This document shows positions 47,375 to 62,300 of a stretch of DNA of 64,000 nucleotides, piece by piece; within the stretch, counting starts at the first letter, position 1, and each line of letters opens with the position of its first letter. The stretch is taken from assembly GCA_029962745.1 (NCBI GenBank), contig CM057151.1, positions 36,777,081-36,841,080 of the forward strand. Reading direction: 5' to 3'. The stretch comes from Echinometra lucunter. Lineage: Eukaryota; Echinodermata; Echinoidea; Camarodonta; Echinometridae. Below the pieces are notes generated by a model that did not search any database, was not told the origin of the DNA, and was given only the letters and a program-made list of their open reading frames with translations. The translations under genes were made by a program, and so were the position numbers.

Positions 47375-48670
47375 TAAATTTTGTTTATTGCCATTTGGTC
47401 CAATGATTTTTGCTACTATTTGTATCTTCACTTCCCAGTATAAATTTGTTTATTTTCATTTGGTCCAATGATTTTTGCTACTACTAGTAACTGCACTTCC
47501 CAAAGCAAATTTGTTTAATGTCATTTGGTCCAACGTCTTTGCTACTACAGTGTATCATCACTTCACAACGAAACTTTGTTTATTGCCATTTGGTGTAATG
47601 ATTTTTTGCTACTACCAGTATCTTCAGTTCCGAAAACAAATGTGTTTATTTCCCTTTGGTCCAATGGTTTTTCCCCACTACTTTACTTCTCATTGTAAAT
47701 TTGTTTATTGCCATTTGGTCCAATGATTTTTGCTACTACTACTAGTAAGTTCACTTCCCAAAGAAAATTTGTCTATTATCATTTGGTCCAATGATTTTTG
47801 CTACTACTTGCATCTTCACTTCCCAATGTAAATTTGTTTATTGTAATTTGGTCTAACGATTTTTGCTATTACTAGTATCGTGACTTCCAAATGTTTATTT
47901 CTTAATTGCCATTTCGTCCAATGATTTTTGCTACTGCTAGTAGTATCTTCAATTCTCAAAGTCAATTTGTTTATTGCCATAATGATTTTTGCTACAACTG
48001 GTACCTTCAGTTCCCAATGTAAATGTGTTTATTGCCATTTGGTGCAATGATTTTTTTTCTTTTCATTTTGCTACTACTAGTTTTTTCACTTCCCAAAGCA
48101 TATTGGTTTACTGCCATTTGGTCCAATGATTTTTGCTACTAGTATCTTCACTTCCAAAAGTAAAATTTTTATTGTCATTTGGTCCAGTCATTTTTTCCAC
48201 TACCTTAACTTCTCAGTGGAAATTGTTTATTGTCGTTTGGTCCAATGTGTTTTGCCACTGTCTTCACTTCCCACAGCAACTTTGTTTGTTGTCATTAGGT
48301 CCAATGATTTTTGCCACTACTAGTATCTTCAGTCCCCCAAACAAATGCGTTTATCTCATTCGGTCCAGTGATTTTTCCCACCATCTTTACTTCTCAATGT
48401 AAATTTACTTATTGTCATTTGGTCCAATGACCTCGCCATTATCTTCATTTCCCCAAAGCAAATCTGTTTATTGCCATTTGGTCCAATGATTTTTGCTACT
48501 ACTGGTAACTTCACTTCCCAAAGCAAATTTGTTTATTGTCATTTGGTCCAATATCTTCACTTCCGAATGTAAATTTGTTTATTGCCATTTGATCTAATGA
48601 TTTTCGCTTCTACCAGTATCTTCACTTTCCGATGTAAATTTGTTTATTGTCATTTGGTCCAATGTTTTTT
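47375..48670 (-). repeat. 65-bp minisatellite, second block (right arm)
   Basis: Counterpart of 10880-12010, in opposite orientation to 44160-47330. Ends in a CTT-rich tract at 48716-48810. Confidence 0.85.
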
Positions 48671-48810
48671 CCTTCCTTTCTTTATCTTTTTGTTCTTTTT
48701 CTCCTTCTTCCATATTTTCTTCTTCTTCTTCTTCTTCTTCTTCTTCTTCTCTCTTCTTCTTCTTCTTCTTCTTCTTCTTCTTCTTCTTCTTCTCCTTCTT
48801 CTTCTTCTTT

Positions 48811-49196
48811 TTCAACCCCAATTACAAAGCTAAGGAATATCATAATATCAGGGGAACCCTTATCATAGAACCTTGAAAGTACTTTACCACGCATTATGAG
48901 GGCCTTCCTTCCTCTTAGATCGATTTTCAGGACTTTGTAGATGCTTCACAGGTAGCTTAGGTTCGATCAGGTCATCGAGTTGGTTCACCATCTTGCCGGG
49001 GTGTCGCTGATAGCAGACTGATATCCTCTAATCCTAGACTGAACTCAGTGAAGAAGTCCTCGAGGTTCGAGTTCCTTCATCGTCGGCCCCGTCACTATCT
49101 GACTATGGAGGAATCAAAGCTGGACTCTGCTGACAATTTTGCATGATAACATTTCAAAATGTCTCTTAAAACATTTAAAAAGGGATAGTATACTAT
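48811..49196. other. Spacer between satellite and the CACTGGCGTAGC element (right arm)
   Basis: About 390 bases of non-repetitive sequence shared with 10250-10620 of the left arm. Contains GTACTTTACCACGCATTATG and GATCGATTTTCAGGACTTTG. No frame of useful length; could be the tail of an older repeat. Confidence 0.4.
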
Positions 49197-49250
49197 CACT
49201 GGCATAGCTAAGTGGGGGCACAAGGGGCCATGGCCCCCCTTTTGATCGGC

Positions 49251-49296
<46 letters not shown>

Positions 49297-49878
49297 AAAA
49301 AAACTTTCATCGAGTCCACCTCACATACCTTACCCTACCCCTACCCTGCGAAATGAAAGTAAAACGTAGATATGCCACTTCTCATATAAGTTACCCCTAA
49401 TATTGAATTTTAGTGTGCAGGAAATGCCATTTTCATGCACGAATTTTCAAAAGTCTCCCTACCGTGGGAGGGGGGATACCCCCCTCCCACACCCTACTCC
49501 ACCTCGGCCGCTTCGTTCCCTCGCCTTGCCCCCACCCCCAATATATGCCACTTCTCATATAACTTACCCCTAATACTGAACTTTACTGTGCAGAAAAAGG
49601 TCATTTTCATACACAAATTTTCAAAAATCTCCCTAGCGTGGGAGGGGGATACCCCCTCCTACACCCTCCCCCGCTCGGTCGAGTCGTTCCCTCGCCTTGC
49701 CCCTATACATGCCACTTCTCATATTAGTTACCCCCTAATATTGAATTTTAGTGTGCAGAAAAAGGCCATTTTCATACAAGAATTTTCAAAAATCTCCCTA
49801 CCGTGGGAGGGGGTTACCCCCTCCCACACCCTCGCCTTGGCCCCCCTCCCTGTTGAAAATTCCTGGCTACGACAGTGT
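49197..49878. mobile_element. CACTGGCGTAGCC-type element with three internal units (right arm)
   Basis: Inverted counterpart of 9577-10247, same structure and same number of units. Confidence 0.65.
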
Positions 49879-51202
49879 AAACTATACTCTTACGACGTTG
49901 ACATTTGACGTTGGTGTACATGAATCACCATAACAATGAATTTCGTGGTAACTTTACTAATAAAATATTCATTACTTTTTTTTTTTTTTTTTTTTTTTTT
50001 ACTTCACTAAGAGCTCATCTGACTCAGATTGGCAGGAACTATATCCAGTTTCCGGGACCGTTACCGGCTTCGTAATTGTCCGCCTTCCCAGGATAGGCCT
50101 ACTTCCAATTATTTTGTACTGACTTTAATTTCAAACTTTATTCAAATGATACGCCTATTTTGAAGTATTGTTTATTATATATTTATTTATTGTATACTGC
50201 AGGGTTGGCTTGTTCAGTAAAACTGCTTTCCAAAGGCGCCATACAGTTTAACAGATATCATTCTCTGATATCATTCTATCCTTCTATCATTCAAATATCA
50301 TCCTATCATTCTATGTGTAAACATACTTCCCGACATAGCACCATCGAATGAACAGGTCTATAGATTATGTTTATTCAGTTTTGATTTTCAACTAGCTAAT
50401 AAGCGTGCCGTTTTATTTGAGTCACATTCCTGATTTATTATAACAAAACCTAGAATGATTCCTGACATAGCAACAATTTACCCAACTCTGCTGCTGGGGA
50501 AAAGACTACATTGTGCATGCGTCCTGTTTTCATTTAAGCACATATGTTTATACTCATTGGCAAGCGGCTGGGACGGAAGAATTGGTGCAGGGAAAATAAC
50601 AAAGTAAACGAAGTTTTAAAACTGCAAACTGCAAACTAAAAAACTTTAAACATAAATTTATTTAAAGAAATCTGTTCGGAAGACATACAAAATGTGTTTT
50701 CTCACAGGACGGATTATCATGCGCTGGCGGTAGCACCCAGACCATGCACCGTCGGGCTAGCTAAGCTGTCAGGATCAGAACTGGACGTCTCCACCCCCCC
50801 CCCCCCCATGTGCTCAGCTATCGCCATAAAAAAAAGGTTGACTTTATTGGACCATTTTCCTTCCTCTCAAACCATTAATGAAAAACAGAGAAGAAATAAA
50901 TAATATAGACTAAATAAAGAAGAAATGATTTTTTTTTTCTGAGAATCAGTGATCTTATGAAAAATCCATACTGTTGAAATTGCAATATTTCAGTCGCCTG
51001 TGCTTCATTATTCTTAGCAAATATCATCTTTCATCCGTCCTTCTACCAGTATATTAACTTTCTATCTGCATGAATATTCCATTGTGATGATGAGAAAGGG
51101 CACTGGGCGGTATTAATACATTGCAGCGGTAGCGATATACGTCCACTCCCAGTTTCAACCTGAGCTCCGGGTGGAAAGGGGGGGGGGAGAACAGGACTTG
51201 GG

Positions 51203-52539
51203 CAGGGGCGTCGCTAAAGGGGGGGGGGGTGTGGGGGGTGTGACACCCCCCCCCCATTAAAAATTCTTGTCGGCAAATTCGCGATCGCTGTCGGCAAAAG
51301 AGAGAGAGAGAGAGAGAAAGGAGAGGGAAGAGGAAGGAGGGAAAAAGAAAAAAGAAAGATGAGTAAGGTGCCCAAATAGAGTCTTATTCGACTTATTTGC
51401 TTGTGCATTTTGACGACGAAATAACACTGGTAACACGAAAGAGAGCCTATTTTTCCTCGCTCGCTGCGCTCGCTCGTATTATATTAAGATACAGGATGTT
51501 TTCGGAAAGCAAACAGCAAACACATTTGCCAAGTGAAATAAACAAATATATAATTGAGATATTTTGGGGCCCATCATGTATTTTGTTGAAGAATTATCAC
51601 CTCTATACCATAAAAAGAGTAAATATATTTTTCCTCGCTCGCTGCGCTCGCTCGTATAATATTTAGATACAGGATGGTCTTTCAAAGCAAATAGATTAGG
51701 TAGGAGAGGTGACCAAATATATCACAATAGGTTTCTTAAAGGCCCATCGTGTATTTTGATGAAGAACTTTCACTTCTACCATGAAAAGGAGTATTTTTCC
51801 TCGCTCGCTACGCTCGCTTGTACAGTATTCAGATACAAGATGGATTTGGGAAAGCAAACGAATTCGGCAAGCGAGGCCCATCATGTACTTTGATGAAGAT
51901 TTATCACCTACCATAAAAAGAGTATATATATTTTTCCTCGCTCGCTGCGCTCGCTCGTATGATATTTAGATACAGGATGGTCTTTGAAAGCAAATAAATT
52001 AGGTAAGAGAGGTGACCAAATATATCAAAATAGATATCTTAAAGGCCCATCATGTATTTTGATGAAGTACTTTCAATTCTACTATGAAAAGGATTATATG
52101 ATAAGGAGTGTATATAGATTTTTTCCTTGCTCGCTGTGCTCGCTCGTATAATATTACGATTTAGGATGGTCTTTAAAATCGAATGAATCATGTGAGAGAG
52201 GTGACCAAATATATGATTTAGATATCTTTAAGCCCATCATATAGTTTGATGAAGAACTATCACTTCTACGAAAGAGAGTGTATATTTTTCCTCGCTCGCT
52301 GCGCTCGCTCGTATTATACTTAGATAGAGAATGTTTTCGGAAAGCTACCACATTCAGCAAGTGAGGTGAACAAATATAATTTAGAAGGAAAATATAATAG
52401 AGGCACATTGAACATGCCTCGTGGGCTTTATACAGTTAAATTTGTCGACGTTGGTCGTCGGCAATCGGAGGCATAATTTGTCGGCAATCTGGCCTCTACA
52501 CCCCCCCCCCCCATTAAAAAAAGTCTAGCGACGCCCCTG
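51203..52539. mobile_element. Non-autonomous hAT-type element, insertion 3 (right arm only)
   Basis: Same termini, with a perfect 8-bp duplication GACTTGGG (51195-51202 and 52540-52547). The empty site is in the left arm at 8234-8241 (one base different). The body is nearly the same as insertion 2, which points to recent movement of one subfamily. Confidence 0.9.
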
Positions 52540-52839
52540 GACTTGGGAATAAATCGGACTGTCCAAGCTGTATCTTCACCACGACTAATTCATCTCTATA
52601 TTTTCATGAAAACATAAGCATACGAATATGACAAACATGGTACGAGCACGCAAACAAAATCGATCATTATGCGACGTTGTTTTATACCACCCAAACCTTT
52701 GGATTTGCCCAAAACCTCCAAAACAGAGCAGTTTCCATCTCCATGATACGGGTGACTGATTGGTCGATTGATTGAAAAGTTTTATTGAAAATTCCATTAT
52801 AACTGTCTTAAATGAACTGTCGTAGAAAAGGACTACCTG

Positions 52840-52977
52840 GGGAGCGTTTCATGAAGAGTTTTGTCGGTGATTTTCACTGACTAATTTGCTTTCAGCCAAT
52901 CAGATGCGAGGATTTTCAGTAGCTTATAACATTTTGTCGGTGATTTTCACCGACAAAACTCTTCATAAAACGCTCCC
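52840..52977. mobile_element. PIF/Harbinger-type MITE upstream of copy C
   Basis: Allele of 7817-7953 with the same termini and a CTG target duplication on each side. About 120 bases upstream of the copy C start codon. Confidence 0.75.
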
Positions 52978-53101
52978 CTGTTTATTCAAAGTGACAGGAA
53001 TACAAAAAGTCCCAACAAGAACAAACTCATACGGTAATTCTAAAACTCAAGTTTCCTTCGTTCTCCCTGAAACCTCTCAAACAGAGTTGTGTTCCTGCCC
53101 C

Positions 53102-53182
53102 ATGGTAAGATGTCCGACCTTTGCTCAACTCGCCGACATTGCCCGTGATATGGGTCTACACTTGGAAGATGAGGAACTAAAG
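53102..53182 (+). CDS. Copy C exon 1 (start codon)
   Basis: ATG in CCCCATGG context; encodes 27 residues identical to copy A; AAG|GTAGGT donor. An upstream CTCAAACAG may be an acceptor, so the ATG could lie inside a second exon with a non-coding first exon further 5'. Confidence 0.82.
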
Positions 53183-56100
53183 GTAGGTTGCTCTATATGT
53201 CAAGGTAGTTCCAGCATGGTCACAACTAAAGAGGGGGGGGGGGGGGGGGGGGGAGGAGGAAAAAATTTACCCAACTTTTATATTTTTAATTCAAATTTAT
53301 TGATTGTAATCCAAACATAAACGATAATCATAAATTTGCAGTTCATCATTTTCTTACAGTTTAATATTGCGGGATTCCCACGTGTGCCAAAAGACTTTGG
53401 GGGTGTTCAAGAGAGAGAGAGAGAGAGGGGGGGACACACGGAGAGAGAGAGAGGGAGACAGACAGACAGACAGAGGGACACACGGAGAGAGAGAGATACA
53501 GACAGACAGACAGAGGGACACACGGAGAGAGAGAGAGAGAGGGACAGAGACAGAGAAATAAGGGAATCTCTATTTTTAACCTTTCACGAACATGACAAAA
53601 TATTATGAGGTGGAGGAGGGGTGAAGCGTTGAAATCTTTTCCCGCACTATTTTGTTGCTATATAGCCCCAACGTTTTCCAACGTAAGTGATAAAGCGGAC
53701 ATACCGCGACGTCGTCCCCTTATGTAATGTTGTTGACTTTGCATGTGTAGAATAGTCAGTTCAAATCTTTGATCAGTTTTGTTCAATTAAATTGCTCTTT
53801 GGACCGTTTATATAGGCTAATCGACAGGGATCACTCGCTCACAGGGCGGCGCCAGGGTATTTTGATAGAGGGAGGGTGGGATGACATTTATAGATGAGTT
53901 TAATTAACGTTTTAAATAAACAAAAACAGAGGTATCATAGTTGCATTACCCATCTCTCTCTTTCCCATACTCTTTTTCCCCCTTCTAGCTTCTTTTTTTT
54001 CTCTTCCTTTCTCCTCTTCTTTTTTATTTTTAAATCTCTTATTGAAAAATCATACGGGGGTGGTCGTCCCTACCCCCTGTAGCGCCGCCTCTGCTCGTTC
54101 ATGATGAAAAAAATGATATTGAATTGAAGGTTTTATTATCATTTCATCGCAGCCAGTGGCTGAATTGAGAAAGATTTACAAAGTAAGAACATAATATATA
54201 AACATTAACAGTGAAACATTGAAAGTAAACAAATATTTTTGAAAGAAATGTCCAATAAGCAATTAATATTCTAGTAAAATTTAGAGACATGATAAGCCAA
54301 TGCGTATAAACTTTACTTGAAGTTGAAATTGTTGGTATAAAGAATAGTGTTTTAAGAAATAAATTGCAACAATTTGAGTATCGTGTAGAAAGTTATGGAA
54401 AATTGCAACAAAAAAAAAAAAAAGGGTTTCACGGAGTGCATAATTGAGTAGCATTGTATCCTCGAAAAATTCTAGTAATTTAACATAATTAGATGAATTC
54501 AAACAAATATGAAAATAATGCATCAACAATTTAAAAACTTTAAAAACTGAAATGTACATCCAAATATATGAAAGAAGTTTATATTAAGAAAAATTTAGGC
54601 TTGATTGGGATAAATGGTGAAGATTCATTATAAACTCGTAATTGCCCTCAAAATTAAAGCGGATGGATATAAATTTAGAAATCGGTTGTACATTTGATTT
54701 CCATATCAAAATAAGAGTATTTACATGCAAATTGAAATGAGACTGGATACCAATTAGAATTGAAAGTTGGATTAAAACTGGATATATACAGAAAATTGAT
54801 TTATTATACATAATTATTTACAAAAATGATATCTACAAATTACTAAATGATTAAATTCATCGAATATTACATTGAATTTATATTGCACATACACTTTACA
54901 CTTTACATTCAGTACCAGTCACACCTTCCCAATTACACCTGCCTACCTCCCCCAACCAGAGAACAAGAGCTGACACTATTGCTCTCCGGCTGAAACAGGC
55001 AAACAGGCCCCATACAAAGAAGTGTGACTGGTAGTGTAGTTGAAAAGAGAGAATGAAAAAATAAAAGACGGCTGTAAATTTAATTTCCAAGAGCATTTGA
55101 ATGCAAATTGAATTGAGAAATGGTATTATTACCTAGAATAGGATATTGGATTGGAAATGGGTATACAGAAAAGTGATTTATAATATATATTCAACAAAAA
55201 ATACAAACATAATTTCTACAACCTATTAAATTATCAAATTCATTGAAACATATGTCATATCCATTTATATTGCACATTAATACGACTCATCCAGTGACTA
55301 ATTACTATGAATTATTGTTCAATAGTCTCACTAGAAAGGTTATGGTACCCATTCTCACATTTTCAGAATTATCACGTAGCAATAAAGGGAAACATCGACG
55401 GCATCAACAGCACGGAAAATATCCTGGAGCCGAGGTTGCCAACAAGGTATCCCAGACTTCCAGGTTACAGACCAGAACAAGAGGACAACCCTTACAATGC
55501 ATGGTAAAAAGTGCAATATTGAGCCTAACTTATATGTGCACTCTTTTTAAAAATTGTGCTGATTGTAAAACCCTTTCTTGTCCCACACGTGGAACCTTTA
55601 TCAAAGAACCATAGGCGCTAGGCTATAAAGGTTCTTCAAAGGGTTCTAAAGGGGTTTTAAAAACCATTATTGGTTGTACAAGGAACCCTTTTTGGTTCTT
55701 GAAAATATAAAGAACCCTTTATAGAACCTCTTTTCTGTGGGATGCTAAATACGGGGGAGCGTTTCATGAAAGGACTTGTCGGATGTTTTATCCGACAGTT
55801 GCCATAGTAACGATGCTTCTCAGCCAATCAAAATCAAGGAAAGATGTCGGATCTGACAACTTGTCAGACAACAATGTTGATGAAACGTTCCCCGGGACAA
55901 CAAAGGGGTTCTAACTGGCACATAGAGTGTAGCCCCTGCCACATTGCAGGTGCCTATAGGGGAAGTGAAAATACAATTGGGAGCACTTTTTCTTTTATGT
56001 ATACCTAAAGATTTATCTAAGACTTTAAAAGCCATTGGGGACTTTAAGGGAATGGGCCAAAAATCAGTCTGAAAACGAAATATGAAAAATTCATTTATTC

Positions 56101-59100
56101 CATTACACTCCAGTTACAAATGTAACCTAACAGATGCTTGAAAATCTTCCAGTGCTTCTTGAAGGGTCACTTACTTTATGTAGCTTTTAAAAAGTGAAGT
56201 AAATAAAAAATTAGAGGCCTACTTATAATAAAGAAAATTTGCTGACACTATGAATGTAATAAAACGTCAAGTCCACAACTCTCTCTGCTATAAGCAATTT
56301 TAAGCATAACATTTATATATCTCTCATTTACCATATACCCCTCTTATTTTGGTGCCCGCCGCCTACAGAAAAGCAATGGCTACAACTCCCGCACCCTCTA
56401 GCTTTCCGCACTGCCACTGTTTAATGAGCTCATATCACTTTATTGTTCCTATGCTGAACCAACTTCTATACTCCCTAGTTCTCTGTTTTGTCAGGTATTG
56501 GAGATGTGAGATTAAAGGTGCCAGCAGTGGTATACTGGCGGGAAAACGAGTAGCTATCAAGGATAATGTAGCCGTAGCAGGTGTTCCTTTGATGAACGGA
56601 TGTCACGCCCTGGAAGGATTCACCCCAGACTTTGACGCAACGGTCGTTACAAGAATACTGGACGCGGGTGAATGAGAAGATTTCTTCTAACTTATCACTT
56701 ACTTTCGAACTGCTGCGAGAGAAATCTAGTGTCTTAAACTACTTGTAGGCCTATTATAGCTCTTAGTAAGATTTTGTGATATGGTCACCAGTGACCAGTC
56801 CGATGTAAAAATGCTTGGATTCTTATCTTACCCGCGAAATTTCCTGTAAAATTTAAGTACTTTAAAGTATCTCCTAAAATCGTGACAATCATATCGACGG
56901 TCCTTCTCTCAAGGCCTCGTCACATCGAATCCGGTCCGGGCCACCGTGTCCCAAGTCGCTCCCAGAGCGATCACATAAAAAGCGTTCAGGTTACCGTTCC
57001 GGTTACCACGGTGCGTGTTTGGTGTGAACAGTGGCGTTGGAATAGTACACGACCGATTGTACCGGAACGGGGCCCGTTCCGTGGCCCGGACCGTGTTCGG
57101 TGTGCGGAGGCCTTTGGGGAGACTTTGAGATCGTAGAAACAATTTTGAGAGGGTCTACAACACAATTTTCAAATAAACTTCATTTTCAAAACAAATGTTT
57201 GAAAAATGCTATATGAATTTGTTAACAAATACTAGCAACCTATTAAAAACATGTCTATTATTTTGGATTATTATCATAGCATTAATGCCTCAATTTTAGG
57301 AGCCACAATCGTGGGTAAAACTGTTTGTGAGAATCTTTGCTTCACTGGAGGTAGCTCCATGGCGGCAAAAGGACCAGTCAAGAATCCCCATGACCCAACC
57401 CGTAGTACAGCAGGATCAAGTTCTGGAAGTGCTGTCGTGGTAAGTGTCATCACGATTTTAGGCATTTTCTTTAATATGCAGCCGTTACAATCGAAAAATG
57501 TAGGTACTCGTCCCCGATTTATGTCCTGACATGACCACAAATCGAAAGTTTGATGCATGAAGCATTCTGCCGAAGATAACTCCATCCTTTCTTCAAATCG
57601 CGGACAAACGCACAATCTTTATGATGTAACTGCGATCATGCCCAAGGAAACTGACACAACCTCGAATTTTCAAAATCTTTTTCATTAAAAGAGTGTCGTT
57701 CAGAACCTTGTTCATCAGGATTTTCTTTGTGTAAATCTTTGTAATCTTTTGAAATTCAAATCAAGTGCTTTTGTAAATTATTGGGAAAAAAAATCGCCGT
57801 TAGATCGTAACTATAGTGCCGACGTGAAAATGTTAGCTTACCATCTTCGCATCTTCTCGTAACAGGTGCAAACTGGCCAGGCGGACATGGCTATCGGTGG
57901 TGACCAGGGAGGGTCTGTCCGTCTTCCTGCTGCCTGGACCGGTATTGTAGGACTCAAGCCCACCTATGGTCTAGTACCCTACACGGGTGCCATGGGCATT
58001 GAAGGAACCATGGACCATCTGGGCCCAATGACCAGGACCGTACATGATTGCGCACTGTTTCTTGAAGTGAGTAGTCTGGTGGGTTTTAAGGGATAATATT
58101 TGCCTGTCGAATTCCTAACACCTTTGTTATCTTAAATGTACAGGGGCGTCGCTATACTTTTTTAATGGGGGGGGGGGGGTGTAGAGGCCAGATTGCCGAC
58201 AAATAATGCCTCCGATTGCCGACGACCAACGTCGACAAATTCAACCGTATAAAGCCCACGAGGCATGTTCAATTGTGTGCCTCTATCATATTTTTGTTCT
58301 AAATTATATATTTGGTCACCTCACTTGCTGAATCTGTTAGAAGAAGTGATAGTTCTTCATCAAACTACATGATGGGCTTAAATATATCTAAATTATATAT
58401 TTGGTCACCTTTCTCGCCTGATTCATTCGCTTTAAAAGACCATCCTAAATCTCAATATTATACGAGCGAGCGCAGCGAGGGAGGAAAAAATCTATATACT
58501 CCTTATCATATAATCCTTTTTAAGATAGAAGTGAAAGTTCTTCATCAAAATACATGATGGGCCTTTAAGATATCTATTTTGATATATTTTGTCACCTCTC
58601 TTACCTAATTTATTTGCTTTCAAAGACCATCCTGTATCTAAATATCGTACGAGCGAGCGCAGCGAGCGAGGAAAAATATACTCTTTTTATGGTAGGTGAT
58701 AATTCTTCATCAAAGTACATGATGGGCCTCGCTTGCCGAATTCGTTTGCTTTACCAAATCCATCTTGTTTCTTGAATTTTTGTGAAATTCATCAAATTTC
58801 TGTTATTATATTGCATTATGGACAATAAAAACAAAATCTGAATCCGAATCTGAATATTGTACGAGCGTGCGTAGCGAGCGAGGAAAAATACTCTTTTTCA
58901 TGGTAGAAGTGAAAATTCTTCATCAAAATACACGATGGGCCTTTAAGATACCTATTGTGATATATTTGGTCACCTCTCCTACCTAATCTATTTGCTTTCA
59001 AAGACCATCCTGTATCTAAATATTATACGAGCGAGCGCAGCGAGCGAGGAAAAATATATTTACTCTTTTTATGGTATAGAAGTGATAATTTTTCATCAAA

Positions 59101-59342
59101 ATACATGATGGGCCCCAAAATATCTAAATTATATATTTGTTTATCACTTGCCAAATGTGTTTGCTTTCCGAAAACATCCTGTATTTAAATATATGATACG
59201 AGCGAGGAAAACTATGCTCTCTTTCGTGTTGCCAGTGTTATTTCGTCGTCAAAATGCGCAAGCAAATAAGCCGAATATGACTCTATTAGGGCACCTTACT
59301 CCTCTTTTTTTTCTCTTTTCCTCCTTCCTCTTCCCTCTCCTT

Positions 59343-59390
<48 letters not shown>

Positions 59391-62300
59391 GACAGCGATC
59401 GCGAATTTGCCGACAAGAATTTTTAATGGGGGGGGGGGGGGGTGTCACACTCCCACACCTCCCCTCTAGCGACGCCCCTGTACATGTATATACTTGATTT
59501 GGCGAACGAAATAATGATAATAATGGTAATGATAGTAATGACAACAATAATGATGATAATGATAGTGATAATAATGTCAGTCAATGCAAGAATCTCTGAA
59601 TCCTTGGAGTTTTAACAGTATAAATAGAAAAATCATTCCACGCAAATCCAGCGTATGAAGAGTGTCTTTTGTGTAGAAGAAAAGGATATTATGATTTCGA
59701 CGTTCGGGAAGTGCTCCTTCTTAAGGAGGACGAAAGTTTATCCGTAAGTGACTTGCTAAAAGCTTGAATACTATAGACCATAAATGCTCCTATGATTTCC
59801 AGCAAGTTTTCTTGCTAGAGAATGTAATTTGCCGATCCAGTAATCCATTCTGTTCTGTATGATAACGCAATTCTGAACCAATCTGAGACATTAATGTATT
59901 GATCATTCTGTAGCAGTAAATATCTGATTAGTACATAATGTTCATTGCAGGCAATCGCAGGTTATGATGGAGGTATGGACTCAAGACAACATCCTCGCAT
60001 TACCGTGCCTAAGTACACTAAGGAGGTAAGTATCATAGACAGATAAGACTAATACAGAAAGGGTCATGGGGGAGAGGCACCCCTCTCTTTCTTCTTGTTT
60101 TGTTGGCATGCAATTATTTCAGTTTTGACAGTCCCATTTGTATTTAGTATTCACTGATTTAGTTTTAAACAAAATCCCTGATCCATATACTCTCTCTATT
60201 ATCATTTAGCATACTCCCCCAGCAAATAGGTAAAATAAATCGTGCAGATCGACGTTTTTTAATCGTGGAGATCGTGGATGTCGTGGTCCAGTGTAAACCT
60301 ATAGCAATGCTGATATTTTTACTTTTTTCTGATAGGGATTTTTTTTGTTTGTTTGTATGTGAATTTAAATTTAACTCGAGCATCCAAGCCTTGGCGATAG
60401 GAATACTCGTAGAAGTTTTCTCAATGTAGAGCATTGATCAAGCCGTCAATCCGGCCTTCAATAAGCTCTTGAGGCTTACTTCGAACCCGGGGTGTGTGCC
60501 CGGTGTTATCACTCTTATTGACTTCGTGTAGGTACGCATGATCGTTCGAAATATCGCGTTAAAAGGGGGTCTTTTTGAACATGTTCGCGATTTCGAAAAA
60601 GAAAGGGTTGTTTTCATGAGATTTCGAAATGGAAAAAGGAGTGTTTTTGAGCTTGTAGACCTCTACTCGAAATTGAAAAAAAGGGGTAGGTTTGGTCCTT
60701 GTTTGCAAAAATTGTACTTGAAATGCAAAAAATGGGGGTGTTTTTTAAAGGCCAATTTGTACCCGTTTTGTGCCAAATTGGGAAAAAATGGCTGAAAATG
60801 TACTTGAAACACCACGAAATAGGAGTCAAATTCTGGGTTGCCGAACGATCATGGTTACACCTTTGAATATAGAGTGATAACACCGGGGGAGAGAGTGTGT
60901 GTGTGGGGGGGGGGGGGGGGGGGACTCGCCTAATATGGTATGAGTGGATGTGCCGCTCTAAAATGTCTAATGAGTCGCTTTTTGCATGAAATCCCTATAG
61001 ACATGGTGTATGGTTTTGTGCCGGAAAATCTCTAAACATGCATGTCCTCACTTTTAGATCATGACCTTAAACATGGTCGGCCTAATTTTATTGTTCAGAA
61101 TGATATTCTCGCCCATATTGTCGCTAAAGTATATACATCCTAGCTGCAAAATCCCAAATAATGGGTGCCCTTTATTTGCCAAAATGACCCTCAAAAACGG
61201 GTACGGGTATGGAGGCTTCAGCTGCACATCCCCGTCCGAACCAAATCTGAGTACACCCCCCTCCCCCGGCTTCGAACCATCGGATAATCATGTTCACGTC
61301 ACGTCGTCTGTTAAGACCTTAAACGATAATCCGTCCTATACGATAACCACACCACCTAAGCTTGTAGGAAAAAAAGTTCAGTGTACGGTGTTAAGGACTT
61401 AACAGTCGTCGCGTTGCTTTCGAAAGGAAGGCCATCCCTGCCATTAACGCAAGCTAGCTGACGTATGCTCCAGCAACCTTACGTATGCTCGAACAACCTT
61501 ACGAGAGCTTATTTTTAACCTTACGTGAGCTTATTTGACCAATCACTGCGCACGATTTAGGTGATAAGCTATGGTTGGCCGTTCCCGCCAAAACGCATCC
61601 AAAACCATACGCGTGCAAGTCAGAACGTACGCATGGTTCTTTCATAAGGTACGCGTGGATCTGTCATAACGTACGTATGGTCTTGACAGAACTTACGTGT
61701 GGACATTTTCTATTATTCTTCTATGACATTCTAAACGTACGCATGGTTTTGGCATAACGTACGCGTGGTTCTGTCATTACATACGCGTGGTTCCCGGAAA
61801 AATATTTAACTCATAGACCAAACCACGCGTACGTAATGACAGAAGCACGCGTACGTTATGCCAAAACAACGCGTATGTAATGACAGAAACACGCGTACGT
61901 TATGCCAAAACCATACGTACGTTAAGAATGTCATAGAAGTATAATAGAAAATGTCCATACGTACGTTATGACAGATCCACGCGTACGTTATGACAGAACC
62001 ACGCGTATGTTATGACAGAACCACGCGTACGTTATGACTATACTACGCGTACGTAATGACTATACGACGCGTACGTTATGACTATATTAAGCATGCGTAA
62101 TGACAGAACCACGCATACGCAATGACAGAACCACACGTACGTAATGACAGAACCACGCGTACGTTATGCCAAAACCATACGTACGTTAAGAATGTCATAG
62201 AAGTATAATAGAAAATGTCCATACGTACGTTATGACAGATCCACGCGTACGTTATGAAAGAACCATGCGTACGTTCTGACTTGCACGCGTATGCTATTAT

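Noticed and set aside
52886..53320. 144-codon open frame including the copy C start exon
   Set aside because: Only 53102-53182 is conserved as coding. Upstream it runs through the MITE at 52840 and downstream through an intron G run.
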